From NCBI GenBank assembly GCA_013368325.1, contig JAACJK010000073.1, forward strand, positions 1-64,000: DNA of 64,000 bases, written 5' to 3'. Position numbers and translations under genes: made by a program. The notes under the pieces were generated by a model. The model saw only the letters and a program-made list of their open reading frames with translations. It had not been told where the DNA came from and ran no database searches. This document shows, piece by piece, positions 13,379 to 24,683 of the stretch. Each line of letters opens with the position of its first letter. Within the stretch, counting starts at the first letter, position 1. Source of the stretch: Ephemerocybe angulata. Taxonomy: Eukaryota; Basidiomycota; Agaricomycetes; Agaricales; Psathyrellaceae.

Positions 13379-13717
13379 CTGCGATTGTTTCATCATCGTA
13401 TCACAGAGATTGCAAACCGATAGTGACCTGCGTTCTAGCTCATCCACGAGCTCGCGCGTAGTGAGTTCTGACACAAGGTCGCGCGCGGTGATTTCATGCG
13501 ACAAGGTCTCTACGTAGTGAGGTTCCCTGGCGTAGACTTCATTGCGCCGTACGTGCTAAGCACGCCCACGGTAGTGCGAAGTGGATCGGTTAATAAATGC
13601 CATCACACACGCAGCTGAAAGCATCGCTATGCGTACCTCGTTATAATGGTACGCATTCACATAAGAACACAAGAAAATGACGACAGAGAGTATCGTAGGG
13701 ACAGTGGATATCCGCAT
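13379..13717 (-). pseudogene. Small secreted protein gene truncated by telomeric sequence
   Basis: Exon 1 (13717-13637) encodes a hydrophobic signal peptide, starting MRISTVPTILSVV and ending near YVNA before YHYNE. A phase-0 intron (13636-13556, GTACGC...TTAG) follows. Exon 2 (13555-13379, 59 codons) has the repeats TARDLVSEL and TTRELVDEL, then ERRS and a CNLC pair. It ends in CAG|GTTAGT, a good donor, and within six bases runs into TTTAGGGTTTAGGG. The third exon is therefore missing. The intact paralogue at 15100 has the same exon layout, intron phases, acidic Arg-containing nonapeptides and CxxC, which supports the model. Function is unknown; the protein was probably secreted. It may still be transcribed, since its promoter is intact. 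Confidence 0.75.
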
Positions 13718-13762
13718 GATGGATCGACTTGAAGGGAGGTATGGGCGTGATATTATACCAGT

Positions 13763-13769
13763 CTTTATA
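13763..13769 (-). promoter_or_regulatory. TATA box of truncated secreted-protein gene
   Basis: The minus strand reads ATATAAAGACTGG, about 46 bp upstream of the ATG at 13717. Confidence 0.6.
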
Positions 13770-13786
13770 TGTGGCACACCTCCCAT

Positions 13787-13862
13787 GAAAGGAACGCGAT
13801 CGGCCTAAGCGCCGATCACGTCACCATCGTGTTTGTGCGCTTAGAGCTCACATCCCTATCCC
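13787..13862 (+). repeat. Dispersed element, copy at 13.8 kb
   Basis: GGAACGCGATCGGCCTAAG and the following roughly 55 bp recur with a few substitutions at 26449-26525. The core ATCGGCCTAAGCGCCGAT is an imperfect palindrome. It is probably the end of a small transposon or MITE, but I see no second terminus. Confidence 0.55.
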
Positions 13863-14999
13863 GACCGTGTTCCAGCGGGATTTTGGATTTATTGATCTTA
13901 TTTATAGCGGGTCGCCGCCGACGCATCTTGTGATGTGGCTCAGATGTGGCTCAGATGATGGGAAACGGTTACAGCGCCTGTGCCTGAGGCGTGTTTGAGG
14001 GGCGTCCACCCACATGCTAGTTGCGCACTTGAATGTGTTAGCCTATGTGAATTGCGTTTATCCACACGTTACATAGACAGAACCAGCAGCGCCGCATTTC
14101 TTAACTTTTCGTCTACATAAAATGTCAGAGCTTGACCACAAGTCCATCACATGTGGCAAATAGTCTGCCCCTCGCCCCGCGTGCATTGCGTTTGGAAATT
14201 GTCAAGGGAACTGTATTCCTCCACGCAGTATAGTCTCGCATTCCAACCTCTCCATACCGTACGCTGTAGGGATGCGCCCGATTCTGTGTCCAGAGTCGGC
14301 GCATCACTTACCGTTTGATCAGTGCGCACTTTGAAATCTCCATGTATTATAACACATATTCTCCAAAACAGTCAGCCCAATTTCAGACTCCAAACCAGTC
14401 GTCCGTGGTCGAGGTCAAGGACCTATAACTTTTGCCGAGGTTTAACCGAATAAATGCAAAAGTTATGTCTATATGGTTTGACCTTGGTAACAGTAAGAGC
14501 CAGAATGAATACAACTCATACAAGCGAATCTCGTAGGAAATGATCACTGACGACGATCATCCTCTTGGAAGTTAGAGCTCAAAGTCTACATTGATTACAT
14601 GCAGTTTCATCCTTCGCCACCCAACATCGCCAGTCACAGTACCAATTCATTCGGATAGACTGGAAACGCGAAGGTCCTTCTCAGAACCCGGGATGCGCAC
14701 GGGTGGCGCTGCGGCGCACAGAAGCACACGGAGTGAATCGCACGACGAATGCAGCGCGTCCTCACTCGTCTGCGCCCTGGGGTTTTGCGAATATCGCCAT
14801 CTTCAGTTGATCTTTCCCTGGCGTGTTAACCTTGCAATGCATGCAAACGTAGACGTATGTACAGTCCGCGGTGAACTAGTTCACACTAAACCCGGCGAAT
14901 CAGTGCAATGGGGCGATCGTCTTACCAACGGACGGGACGTGTTTCAGGACGCCCCAACCTCTGGCTCAGGCTTACTACGCCGAGCAGACTGTATCGGGT
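13863..14999. other. Intergenic, no gene recognised
   Basis: Reading frames here have no recognisable domain or gene structure. The right part is probably the upstream region of the secreted-protein gene at 15100. Confidence 0.5.
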
Positions 15000-15009
15000 G
15001 TCGAAAAGG

Positions 15010-15017
15010 TATAAATA
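15010..15017 (+). promoter_or_regulatory. TATA box of secreted-protein gene
   Basis: TATAAATA lies 90 bp upstream of the ATG at 15100. It is followed by a CA-rich leader (CAACCAACAACCAACC), which is typical of strongly expressed fungal genes. Confidence 0.75.
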
Positions 15018-15099
15018 CCTCCCCTGGAGAGCATCCTATCCCCCTCTCATACATACTCCTTCAAAGCCCTTCAACCAACAACCAACCAACCCAGCCAAA

Positions 15100-15569
15100 A
15101 TGCGTCTCACCCTGCTCGCCCTCCCTCTCGCCTTCCTCTCCCTTGTTGCAGCACACGGCGGCGCCCACGCACACGTACGTATCACAATCCGAGTGTCCCC
15201 CTCTGCACGTTATACAACGCCAGACTAAATCTCGAACACCACTTTCTACCGCATAACAGAACCACGCACGCGACCTCGACGAGCTAAGCACCCGCGACAC
15301 CCTCGAGGACATCAGCACGCGCGAGCTCCTCGACGAGCTCTCCTCCCGCCTCGACAGGCGTGGTGGCAACCGGCGCGGGGGCAAGGCACCCGGGTGGGCG
15401 CCCATTTTACCTTTCAGATGCGCCTATTGCCTCATTGATATAACCACCTCGGTGCGTCTCGGCCCCATACGCTTGCTCCAGAACTCGATAATCTAATTCC
15501 AATTTTCTTTTGTGTAGAATGTCAATAGCAATTGTTGGAAGTCTCCTGGCGGGAATCATACATCGTAGG
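15100..15569 (+). CDS. Small secreted protein with nonapeptide repeats
   Basis: Three exons (15100-15174, 15260-15451, 15519-15569) joined by two phase-0 introns give 105 residues. Residues 1-18 are a clear signal peptide (MRLTLLALPLAFLSLVAA). The mature part starts with a His/Ala-rich stretch and then imperfect nine-residue repeats, STRDTLEDI and STRELLDEL, followed by SSRLDRR (a dibasic, Kex2-like site), a Gly/Arg segment, CAYC and one more Cys near the C-terminus. The paralogue at 13379-13717 keeps the same repeats, intron phases and CxxC. Role unknown; the features fit an extracellular effector-like or structural small protein. Exons 1-2 are firm. The third exon is short and less certain. 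Confidence 0.7.
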
Positions 15570-18178
15570 GCTGAATCGGATCGTGGGTGCCTGATAGGCG
15601 TAATGTCACTGCTATATAGTAGCATTATCTTTGTTCAACATCCATTCTTTTGGTTATTTAGAAGATACTACATTTCCCAAACAGAAAGGTACACACTCTC
15701 TTCTGTACCGAACTCGTCCACCCATCCCGCAACAAGGTGCGCGACCGCCTCTGCTCATGAGAACGACCCCTTCCGCAATGCGTGGAATAGGAAGCGAGCC
15801 AGGGGGAGTCGAAATAAGTGGTGATGGAGACCCGGCCTCACCGTGCGATGGTGAGTGCGATTGGGAGGTGCATGCGGGACTTCAGGGTGTGTCGAAGCCG
15901 GGAGCGCGAAGGGGAAGGAGACCGAGAGATGGACGATGCGAATCGATCCAACTCGTTCCTATATTCATAACTTTCGGAGATCTTTACAACAATGTAGCGG
16001 GGTCGCTCGACTGAGAGGATACACAAGGGTATTCAAAGTACGTCAGCATTTCAACGAAGACGCACTTTCTTTGCGCCATTATGATGTTAGTCGCCAATAG
16101 TATTTATTCATTCGCATCGCTAAACGTTGACTTTGCCCGCGGAGGTCGCGAAAGGATATCCCTCCACACTCGTCTCTTATCTCCGGAGCGAGGCGTGGGA
16201 GGAGAGAAAGAGATCAAGAAGATATAACTTCATATAAGTACTCCAATCACTGGCCCAGTGCCAGATACCATCTAGGCTCAGAACAGACCAGCGGAAACGC
16301 ATAACCAACACTGTCCCGACTCCCGGTGACCGATCCGAACTCGAAGATCCCGTATCCCGTATCCCGTCCAGTAACGCAGCACGCTCAAACACCGAGAGCC
16401 CAAATACAAGAATCATTAGTATACTTACTTACTTCCCTTCTTTCCGTCCCATCTCCCACCATCGTACGTACGTACCCCCATCCACTGAGCTCCCAAAACA
16501 CCACAGAGCACAAGAGGTATACTTGAGTACTTTTTAGCAGCGCAGACGCTGATGGGGCATGGGTAAGGGTACTTAGTACGGGATCTCCATGGCCTCAAAG
16601 CCCTCCAGGCCCCTCTCACGAGGTAGGACGGGTATATACTGGCAGTATCGTAAAGAATACGGTTGGTTTTTGAGTCATGAGTAGTTAAACTCAGATACCC
16701 CTAAGTATACAGGCATACTCCGACTATGAATGGATAACAAAGAGACGATTAAGCGCTCAAGGCACATGCATACGCACACCGCCCGTTGTTAATGCTAGAC
16801 CTGGGAGTCATCACTTAGACAATACGACGCATATCTACCGACCATGCCCAGTGTGCCGCAGTACCTTTTGAACACCCACACCTCTGGTATGACCACTTCC
16901 CGCGTATATATAAGGGGGTCGCAAGTGGACGAATGGGACAGCAAAGTCACATCGATCCAGGGGAGTGGGTTTATTTCCAAAACGTGGAAGCTAGGTGTCG
17001 GGCAGATCCAACTTCTTCTCCGCACCAATGCATCAGGGCGTCGGGAGCGTGAAGGAGCAGCAGCTACCTTGAACCACAAGCGAGGGTCCATTCGTCCCAC
17101 CCCTTCCCGAGGTGCCTCTGCGTCCTCTTCAAGTACACGAACGCCAAGCCACTGAACATCCTCGCATAAAGCCCGCAAAAATCAACTGATAGTCGGACCC
17201 GTCAAGGTATATTTCTCGCCACTTAGGCTCAGTCCCGCGACATATCGCTCGTGGCACTCAATACAGTCAACAAGGGATTGATGGCCCGACATCCCATGGA
17301 AGGGGAAATGGTGCGACCTCGAGGCGGGGAGGACTGCGGAAGGCTACCAATTGAGGACTGTTCAAGGTAAAGTGGGGCAGTCGGACTAACAGTTCACCTT
17401 CAACGCTTATTTTCGAGCGTTCTTTAGGCCCCGAGGTTCGTCATGATGACCTCCTACCCCTTCGAACTCTAATGCTGATTGTGGAGAGTGGGGAGTGCGT
17501 CGTAGAAGTCGAAGATTGAAAAACTAGCGTTATGAGAAAGCGAAACGGCCTAAGGATATGGGCACCTCACGCGAAGGAGGTTGTGCGCATTGGTGCGCGA
17601 TGTCTTTAAAGTGCTTCAGAAGGGGAGAACCTAGAGTGCAATGCTGAGCTTATTTGCCTGTTTCTTCCTGCGTACCTGCTACGGTCCCGGATACGAATAC
17701 TATTGCGCTGCACTTCTCCATGTCAAGCCATGCGACGAGAAGTGCGAACCTCCGTTATACTTGGACGTCGTGGTTCCGAGGAAGATCAGAAGTATAGGTG
17801 CCTATATAGAGTACAAGGTATGTGTGAGTACGAGCGATCAGCCCAATTGGCAGGTGTGGGTTTAAATCAACATGGTAGCCAGCTGACTGCAGAATCTGAA
17901 CCACTCGAAATTTTGACAGTCGTGTAGGAGGTCCCCGAACACGGTGGAAACCAGGAAGCCGCAGTTGGCTCAAGCGAATGGGATGAGCATAACCCCCCGT
18001 AATCCCTTTTCCAACCAATGAGGCTGCCTCTTGGAGTGTTCTCTTTTCATCTCTCGAACTTCCTTCCTGAGCTTCGATTCCCCAGATTCCACACGCTTGA
18101 AACGCTACGAAGTCTTCATCCTGAGCATACCTTCCTTTAGCGACAACAAAAATTTAAGTATATCGGGTATATGTAAGG
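15570..18178. other. Intergenic, with a duplicated 200-bp tract
   Basis: No recognisable gene. 16318-16515 resembles 19540-19690 in order (GACTCCCG, CCGATCCGAACT, GATCCCGTATCCCGT, TCTCCCACCATCG, CCACAGAGCACAA), separated by small indels. A 74-codon frame at 17641-17865 has no domain I recognise. Confidence 0.5.
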
Positions 18179-18186
18179 TTTAAATA
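18179..18186 (+). promoter_or_regulatory. TATA-like box of transporter pseudogene
   Basis: TTTAAATA lies 94 bp upstream of the ATG at 18273. Confidence 0.5.
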
Positions 18187-18272
18187 CCCCACATCCTGGC
18201 AATGGGTCGTCAGGACGCCCCTCCTTGCATTATCCCCTCTACCAATCCAAGTATCCGAAGCTATCTCTCGCG

Positions 18273-19179
18273 ATGAGCCCAAAGCCCAACGGAAACAGCC
18301 TCGACTCTAAGATCGAGTATGCTGGAGCGCTCCCAAATCAGGATGCTGTCTCCGCGCCTGCGGGACCCCCTCTCCCCTTACCTCAACGTTCGGTAACCCA
18401 ACACCTGCGTACGTCATGGTTTCCCGCCTTTATGAGTTATAGTTGACTCATTCTCCGCATTTAGTGGAATGTTTGCCTTTGCGGGAACGATGCTGTTGAT
18501 GGCTTTGTACAATCTCGGTGCAGGTGGTGTCCATGTATCGAACGTCTTGGTCGGCATGCTTGTCTTCGCTGGTGGCATCGCCCAGTTTATGGTCGCGATG
18601 TGGGAGATTGCAAGGGGGAACACGCTTTTCGCGACATGTAAGTCTTCCTTTTCTGAACTACGAGGACAGGTCTAATAACATTCGCTTATTTAGGTTTCTT
18701 GTCCTTCTCAACGTTTTAGCTCAGCTACGCCGCGGTTCTCATCCCATCATTTGGTGTCATGGAGGCGTACAAGGATGCACCCGAAGAGCTCCCCAAAGCT
18801 CTCGGTTTGTACCTCTTCGTATGGTTCATCACCATCTTCCTCCACCTGTATGTCTTGGGTCCACCCCAGCTCGAGATGGCGTCGTATTAACTCGTCTACC
18901 TCACAGCCCCGCTGTCATTGGAAAGAGCCACCTGTTCACGGTGCTCCTCAGCTTTGCGTCCCTTGCGGTTCTCATGCTTTCATGCGGAATGTATACCCAG
19001 ATCAAGACGTACGTCGAATGTTCATTGCATATGGAGGCCTTCAAACTGACATGGATTGTAGGCTCAGCATCGTCGGAAATTCCCTCCTTCTTGTCGTATG
19101 TAGTCTCGCGTACTACATCGGCCTTGCAGGCCTCTTGGCATCAGATCCAGGTTCGGCGTTCACGCTACCCCTGTTCTGA
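18273..19179 (+). pseudogene. GPR1/FUN34/YaaH (acetate transporter) family gene, disabled
   Basis: Family members are six-helix plasma-membrane carriers for acetate or related ions. The diagnostic GNPTPAGMF start of the domain is read at 18400-18473 across an intron (GTACGT...TTTAG). Next come the helix with VLVGMLVFAGGIAQFMVAMWE and then RGNTLFAT, LSYAAVLIPSFGVMEAY, FTVLLSFASLAVLMLSCG and the terminal AYYIGLAGLLA...FTLPLF up to TGA at 19177. Two lesions: the N-terminal frame from ATG 18273 (MSPKPNGNS...) is not the GNPTPA frame, and no intron I can find reconciles them. TAG at 18717-18719 also stands exactly where the family has Trp in the GxFWLSYA motif (TGG to TAG). An alternative acceptor at this TTTTAG would give the wrong phase. 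Probably a recent pseudogene, unless both lesions are sequencing errors. Confidence 0.8.
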
Positions 19180-20062
19180 AGTCGCAACGTAGAGCCGTAA
19201 CCCTCAAAATCCAAACGCATCCCCCACATTTCTCCAGCATTAGCACAACATTAGCATGTTAACTTTTACGAGGGTCAATTTCGTTCATCTCCTCCCACTG
19301 TATTACTATGTATATTTCCATCCTCTCTCTCTGTATTGATCCGAGAGGATATACCTTTGTGACGACAAGTCAAATCATGTAGTCATAGTTTATAAATGCC
19401 ACTTCTTCAACTTGAATCTGTCTCTGCCCAGTGCGAATACCCTTGGGAAGCCTATCCTGTACGAAAGGCATAGAAGTCGACACCCGCATAGACCCACCGT
19501 GGACGGACCAAGGGAACCGCCCGACCCCCCGCAATCCCGACTCCCGACCGATCCGAACTTATGTAGATCCCGTATCCCGTCTAACGCTCAAACCTGATAC
19601 GTATACGAGGCTTCTTTCCGTTCTATCTCCCACCATCGCCATCCACTACCAGCTCCAGAGTCCAGAGACGCCCGCCACAGAGCACAACAGTCAAACCACA
19701 GTCTCTACGTACAAGATACCGCGAACCGGAGAAAATTGAAATCGAGATACAACATCATCTCCGCCTCATCTACACTCTACACAGCGTTCAGGCGAAACAC
19801 AAAAGGAAGCACACATAATTCGAGTTCTACAACGACATCAGGACGAAAAGAGAGACGAACATCGAGACGAAAAGAAAGACGAAAAGAGAGAGAAAAAAAA
19901 ACAAACACATTAAAAAACGACAACACAATTATTACAACCACTACACAACAATCAACCGTTCACATCCAAGTCCACACCCTTCCACCCCATCGCCGCTTCC
20001 ACCACCCTCTCCCTATCCTACAACTTCTACGTCCACCCACTGACGCCACATGGTCGGTCTCT
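19180..20062. other. Intergenic between transporter relic and PWWP gene
   Basis: Contains the second copy of the duplicated tract (19540-19690) and a purine-rich, low-complexity stretch (AAAGAGAGACGAACATCG and similar) near 19840-19910. This is 3' flank of the minus-strand PWWP gene. No gene seen. Confidence 0.5.
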
Positions 20063-22573
20063 CTACGCCTCAGCCATCTCAAAGTCCTTCTCCGGCCCAC
20101 CCACCGCCTCCACCGCGCCCTCCAGCGCAACCTCGGCGTCCTCGGCTCCCTCCACGGCGGGTGCGTCGGCCATAACAGCATCTGCGAAGTAAAACGAGTC
20201 AGCGGGGGATCGATAATAGACGGATGAAGACGAAAGGAAGACGGTCGATCGAGTGAACGAAGAGGGAAGCGGAGGAAGGAAGGAAAATAGATGGGTCTTT
20301 GATAGGTACGTCCCAACGCAACTTGGGACGAGAGACGACGGGCACGAACGAACGAAGGAGCACGACGTCAAGGGACAATTGTGCGAACGAGCGAACTCAA
20401 GAACGAACGACGCCACACCCCACACCGACGCAGGGTACGATCCCAACTCTCTCGAACTCCAAAATCGCCCAAACGCACGTCCACATACTCCCTCCACCAA
20501 ATCGAACCCTAACCCCACACCCACATCCCCTCCCCTCCCCTCCCCTCCCCAAAAACCGCAAAATCGAAAAGAAAGAAAGACGACTGACCACCCTTATTCA
20601 AATCCAAAGCTCCAGTCCCCTCCACAACCTCCCTCTCGCCCTCCCCATCCTTCTCCCCCTCCCCATCCACCTCGCCCTCCCCATCCTCCTCCCCGCCCGC
20701 CGCACCCGCACCCGCACCAATCGCCCCCTCCTCTCCCACTCCATTCTCCCCATTCACCTTTTCCTCCTCCTTCACATTCTCCTTTCCTTTCTTCGCGCCC
20801 TTCTTTTCCTTCCTCTCAGCAACGGAGGGCGAACTCTTCTCCTTCTCCTTCTCCTTCTCGTCTTCCTTGGCAGGACTCCCCCCCTTACTCTCGCCCTTCT
20901 CCCCCTCCCCTTCCAACTTGCTCTTGGTAAGGATCGCCTGCCAGCGCTCGACGAGGGCGCGCGCGCGCTCGCGGAAGCGGAACTCGGCGTCGCGCGGGAC
21001 CTTTCCGGCTGGGAGCGCGGCGATGTGGCGCATGACTTTGCCGATTTTGGAGAACTGCGAGGGAGGAGGGGTGTTAGTGTTAGGACGTATGTTCGTTGTA
21101 CGGATGTGGGGAGGGGGGATGGAGGAGGGAGGAGAATGGAGGAGGTGTGAAAGAGGGAAGGTGTGATTGGTGGATGGAACGTTGGATGGGTGGGAGACAA
21201 CGACGAACGAAGGTCGTCGAGACCGTCGTCGTTGATAGAGGAGGGTGTGGATGGAGGGGGAGGGTGGAAGGGGGTATGGAGCGAGTAGAACTCGATACGC
21301 ACCTGGAGCTGCTCAATCGTGATATCCTCCTTCGCCTCCACCGTCCTGAAGAGCTCATCGATCTCCGGCATGCCCTACATCCTTGTAAGTACGCACGCTA
21401 CACCGTCTCGTCGTATGGTCGGAGCGTTAACGCACCTCGTCCTTGGGAAGAACCTTGCCGAGGAACATCTTCTGCAGCTTATGGCGCCAGTCGCGCACCT
21501 GGACAGCCTCAGGGTCGTGGTTCGCTGTCGAAGTCGCTCCAGCATCAGTACATCACGCATCTCCTCCTCCTCCGAACGAGCGGGGACTCACATTCCTCAG
21601 CCTCCTTCTCCGCTGCAGCAGCGGCAGCAGCATTAACCCTCTTCTGCCTCTTCGTAGGCGGAGGACTTCCCTCCCCGTCCCTGCCTTCCTTCGCCTCCTT
21701 CGCCGCTGACGCCTTCTTGGTCTTTTTGGCACTCGGCCCCACAGCATCCTCGTCCTCGACCCCACTCGCACTTGGCCCGTGCTCGCCCTCGTCCTCGCTC
21801 TCGACCATAGCTTTGCTCTTAGCTCCGTTCTTCCCTCGGCCCTTCGCACTCGCGGTCTTGCTCTTCTTCGCGCTCGCGGTGCTCGTAGACACCTTGGGTG
21901 CTTTCTTCGCCTTCGCACCGCCCTCCGAGACCGTATCGCGCTTGCGCTTCTTGCTCTTGCTCGACGCAGTGTTGTTGGCATCACTCTCGAGCTCATCCAC
22001 GTCGGCTTCGGCGTCCTCGTCCTCCCCGTCGGATGCAGAGGCAGCGGCGAGGGCCTGCGCGGCGAGGGCGTCCATCTTCGCGAGCCAGGCGGTGGGGTCC
22101 TGCGCGATGCGGTAGGCCTCGAGGAGGTCTGGCTTTGCCTTCTTCTTCGTCGGCTCGGTGATGTACGCCTCGATCTCGTGCGGCTGCAGCCGCGAGATGT
22201 CTTTTTCGAGCAGCCAGGAGCTATTCGAACACAGATTGTTAGAATTGTTAGACGAGTAAGGTGGGTAGAAGGAATGGGGGCGTACTATTCGTTGTTGGGG
22301 AAGAAACGGATGCAGTAGAATGTTGCTTTCTTGTTGGCTGGCCGGTCGGCTTTCACGTTCTCAGGAACACTATCAGGGTTACTGACCTACCCATCCCCCA
22401 AAACCAAAAACATCAACATCCCACTCACTAAACCACATAGACGCGACTCGACTCACAATACCAGGCCACGGAGCGTATCCGCGCACCTTGCCCAGGACGA
22501 CATCCCCGACATGATACACACTCGGCTCCCGTGCGGCCCTAACCGCACTCCCGCTGCTGCGTTTAGCGCTCAT
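20063..22573 (-). CDS. PWWP and TFIIS-N (LEDGF/IBD-like) domain chromatin protein
   Basis: Seven exons (22573-22457, 22386-22286, 22220-21592, 21524-21436, 21374-21303, 21054-20589, 20181-20063) give 530 residues with consistent phases. The N-terminal PWWP domain (about residues 20-100) contains VGDVVLGKVRGYAPWPGIV and, across the intron, FYCIRFFPNNEYSWL. PWWP domains read methylated histone H3 and DNA. A Lys/Ser/Ala-rich linker (about 130-280) has likely nuclear-localisation clusters such as KSKKRKR. A TFIIS-N/IBD-like helical domain (about 285-380) contains VRDWRHKLQKMFLG, LFRTVEAKEDITIEQLQ and FSKIGKVMRHIAAL...VPRDAEF. The C-terminus is Glu/Gly/Lys-rich and low complexity. The domain order matches HDGF/LEDGF-type proteins. 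It probably acts as a nuclear chromatin adaptor in transcription. Confidence 0.9.
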
Positions 22574-24683
22574 CTCTTCTTTCTTCCTGGGTGGGCGACA
22601 GATGCTTAAGGGGGTGTGAGGGAGGGAGGGGGGAGGAGGAGGAGATGCTGTTGGGCGCGGTGAAAGACGTTGAACAACCTGGCAGAAGCCGCGATTTCCA
22701 TGTCACGCGCGCCGTTTTCCACGCTGGTCTGTGCGCGGACACGTGGATGGGCGGATAGGGGCTCCGCGCGGGATCGGGCGCGATTTGGGCGGGTGGGGTT
22801 GGGAGAGAAGAGGGGCCATTTTGGAGTGTGTGTGCTGCGCGTATTGGGTGGATTGGGGTCGAATGGGAGCGGGATGCGATGGGGGGGATGGAGATAAGAT
22901 TGCGAATCGGGAATCGCCGAATGTCACAATCTTATCTTATCCGAGCCCTCTGCCTTGTGCTCTGCGAACTCGACGAGGTGGATGGCGATGAAGACACCCG
23001 GGCTTCCCAGACCTTGAGCGGGAATCAGATATAGAACTGGCAGAGTGGTGAACGGAGACTAAATGGACGGATAGAATAGGGCATGCCTTCGTTAACGGGT
23101 TCCTCAATACTATTCTCCCTTCGCTACCATCTCCACCCCTTATATGATCAAACAAAGCTTTCCTTCGACTTGTGCACCTGTTAGAGCGGCAGGGGGCGAT
23201 ACGTATCGACTGACCATAGGCTACGTCGGTACTTGATTCCGCGCATTTGGTGAAGGGATCGGAGAGTCCGGGTTGCGTATGCGAACTGGTAAATCCACTG
23301 CGCCTCGACGCGGGTCGGAGAGTTAATCATCTACCTTTAAGCTCACGGGGGCTGTACATAACTTCGAATAGTTGAAATGGGAACGCATGGCCCGTGTTTG
23401 TGGTGAGGAAAACTGATGGCGAGTGTACGGAAAGCGGTCGAAAGTGGTGGAGGCCGGATGTCTGTGGCAGTCCAAGATACCGCGTTTCCTGGCCGGAATC
23501 TCCCTCATATTAGCTTGGCCTGCTCGTCCATTTGAACCTCACTCGGCGGAACGTTATCGGTCTGATAGACCCCAAATGGGTACTTCGGTTCACCCGCGGG
23601 CGCCTAATGGAAGTTGAAATTTGAAAAGAAGCGAGGTGATCCAGGGGATCCGAAGTTATTTCACGTTCTTCCTGGCGCGTTTCAGGAGATTGCGTGCAAT
23701 TAAATGTGCACTTCGTAATGCTGTACCACAGCCCTTGCTCACAGAGAGTCGAGAGAGTCAATCGATGGAATTATGTTGTGATTATTCTCTTAGTATGTCG
23801 TTCTGTGCAGTGCTTCCAACCACTGCCATTACCCACATTCTCACTTCCGAACCCTACATATATATATAAAAGCGCGGTCAGAACATAATACATCTACCCG
23901 CATCCTTTGCCGATAGCGCGGCCCATGGACTCCACCAGAAGACCATGTTAAAGCTTACATGGTCGATACTATGTGCACGGTTCCCGAGTACCCACGTCTT
24001 GGTGTACTCCACAGCAGGAAGATCGTATACTAGGAATGCTCTTTAGGTTAGAAAGATGATCTATCATAAAGCTTTCTCCTGAAGTCCAACGCCAAGGTGT
24101 CAATGCTTTTCTTTAACAGCATTAATATCGTTTATGGTGCCATGTATACGAAGAGAGACGCGCAAAGCTCTGGTAAACGCCCACGTACTTGGGTGAGCAC
24201 AGGCAAAGTACTATAAGGATAAGAATCTCGCGCCAGGAGAGATGATCAAGAATTAAGATCAGTAAGAAGGCTCAAGGATCCGATGCCGCTGTCTACCGCG
24301 ACACGGGCTTCCAGATAAGAGGCCAGATTCACCCATAGATGTCAGAAACAGCCCATCAGACCTTACGCAGCATCCTGCATACCCGCCCCCAGTCTTAAAT
24401 CTTCATGACGCAGGCTCCTGAAGAAGCCACTAGAGTGGCGAAGTTGTTCGCAGATTCATTAATGGAGGAGGTACAGTGTCCTTGGCTAGGCCTCATCACA
24501 GTGACTTACAACTGTCTTACTTGTCAGTACATGAAGTGTACGTGTCTCTGTTCGAGTTTCAATCACTGAGTTTAGTGCTTACCGAGTTCGACAGTTGGAT
24601 TTTACACGACCTGTGTTCCTCATCCTTCGCGCTTGTCCATCCACCAGACATACTGATATATCCAACACGCTAGATATATCATT
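22574..24683. other. Intergenic; orphan TATA at 23.86 kb
   Basis: The first 300 bp are the GC-rich upstream region of the PWWP gene. A strong TATATATATAAAAG at about 23858-23871 is followed by ATG at 23924, but that frame closes after eight codons. This may be the promoter of a lost gene. Nothing else recognised. Confidence 0.45.

Noticed and set aside
18711..18719. Alternative intron acceptor at TTTTAG to bypass the stop in the transporter gene
   Set aside because: It would leave the exon in the wrong phase for LSYAAV and delete a conserved segment, whereas reading through aligns perfectly except for the Trp codon.
20509..22318. Long plus-strand Ser/Pro/Leu-rich frames opposite the PWWP gene
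   Set aside because: They are antisense shadows of its low-complexity Lys/Glu/Ala coding sequence.
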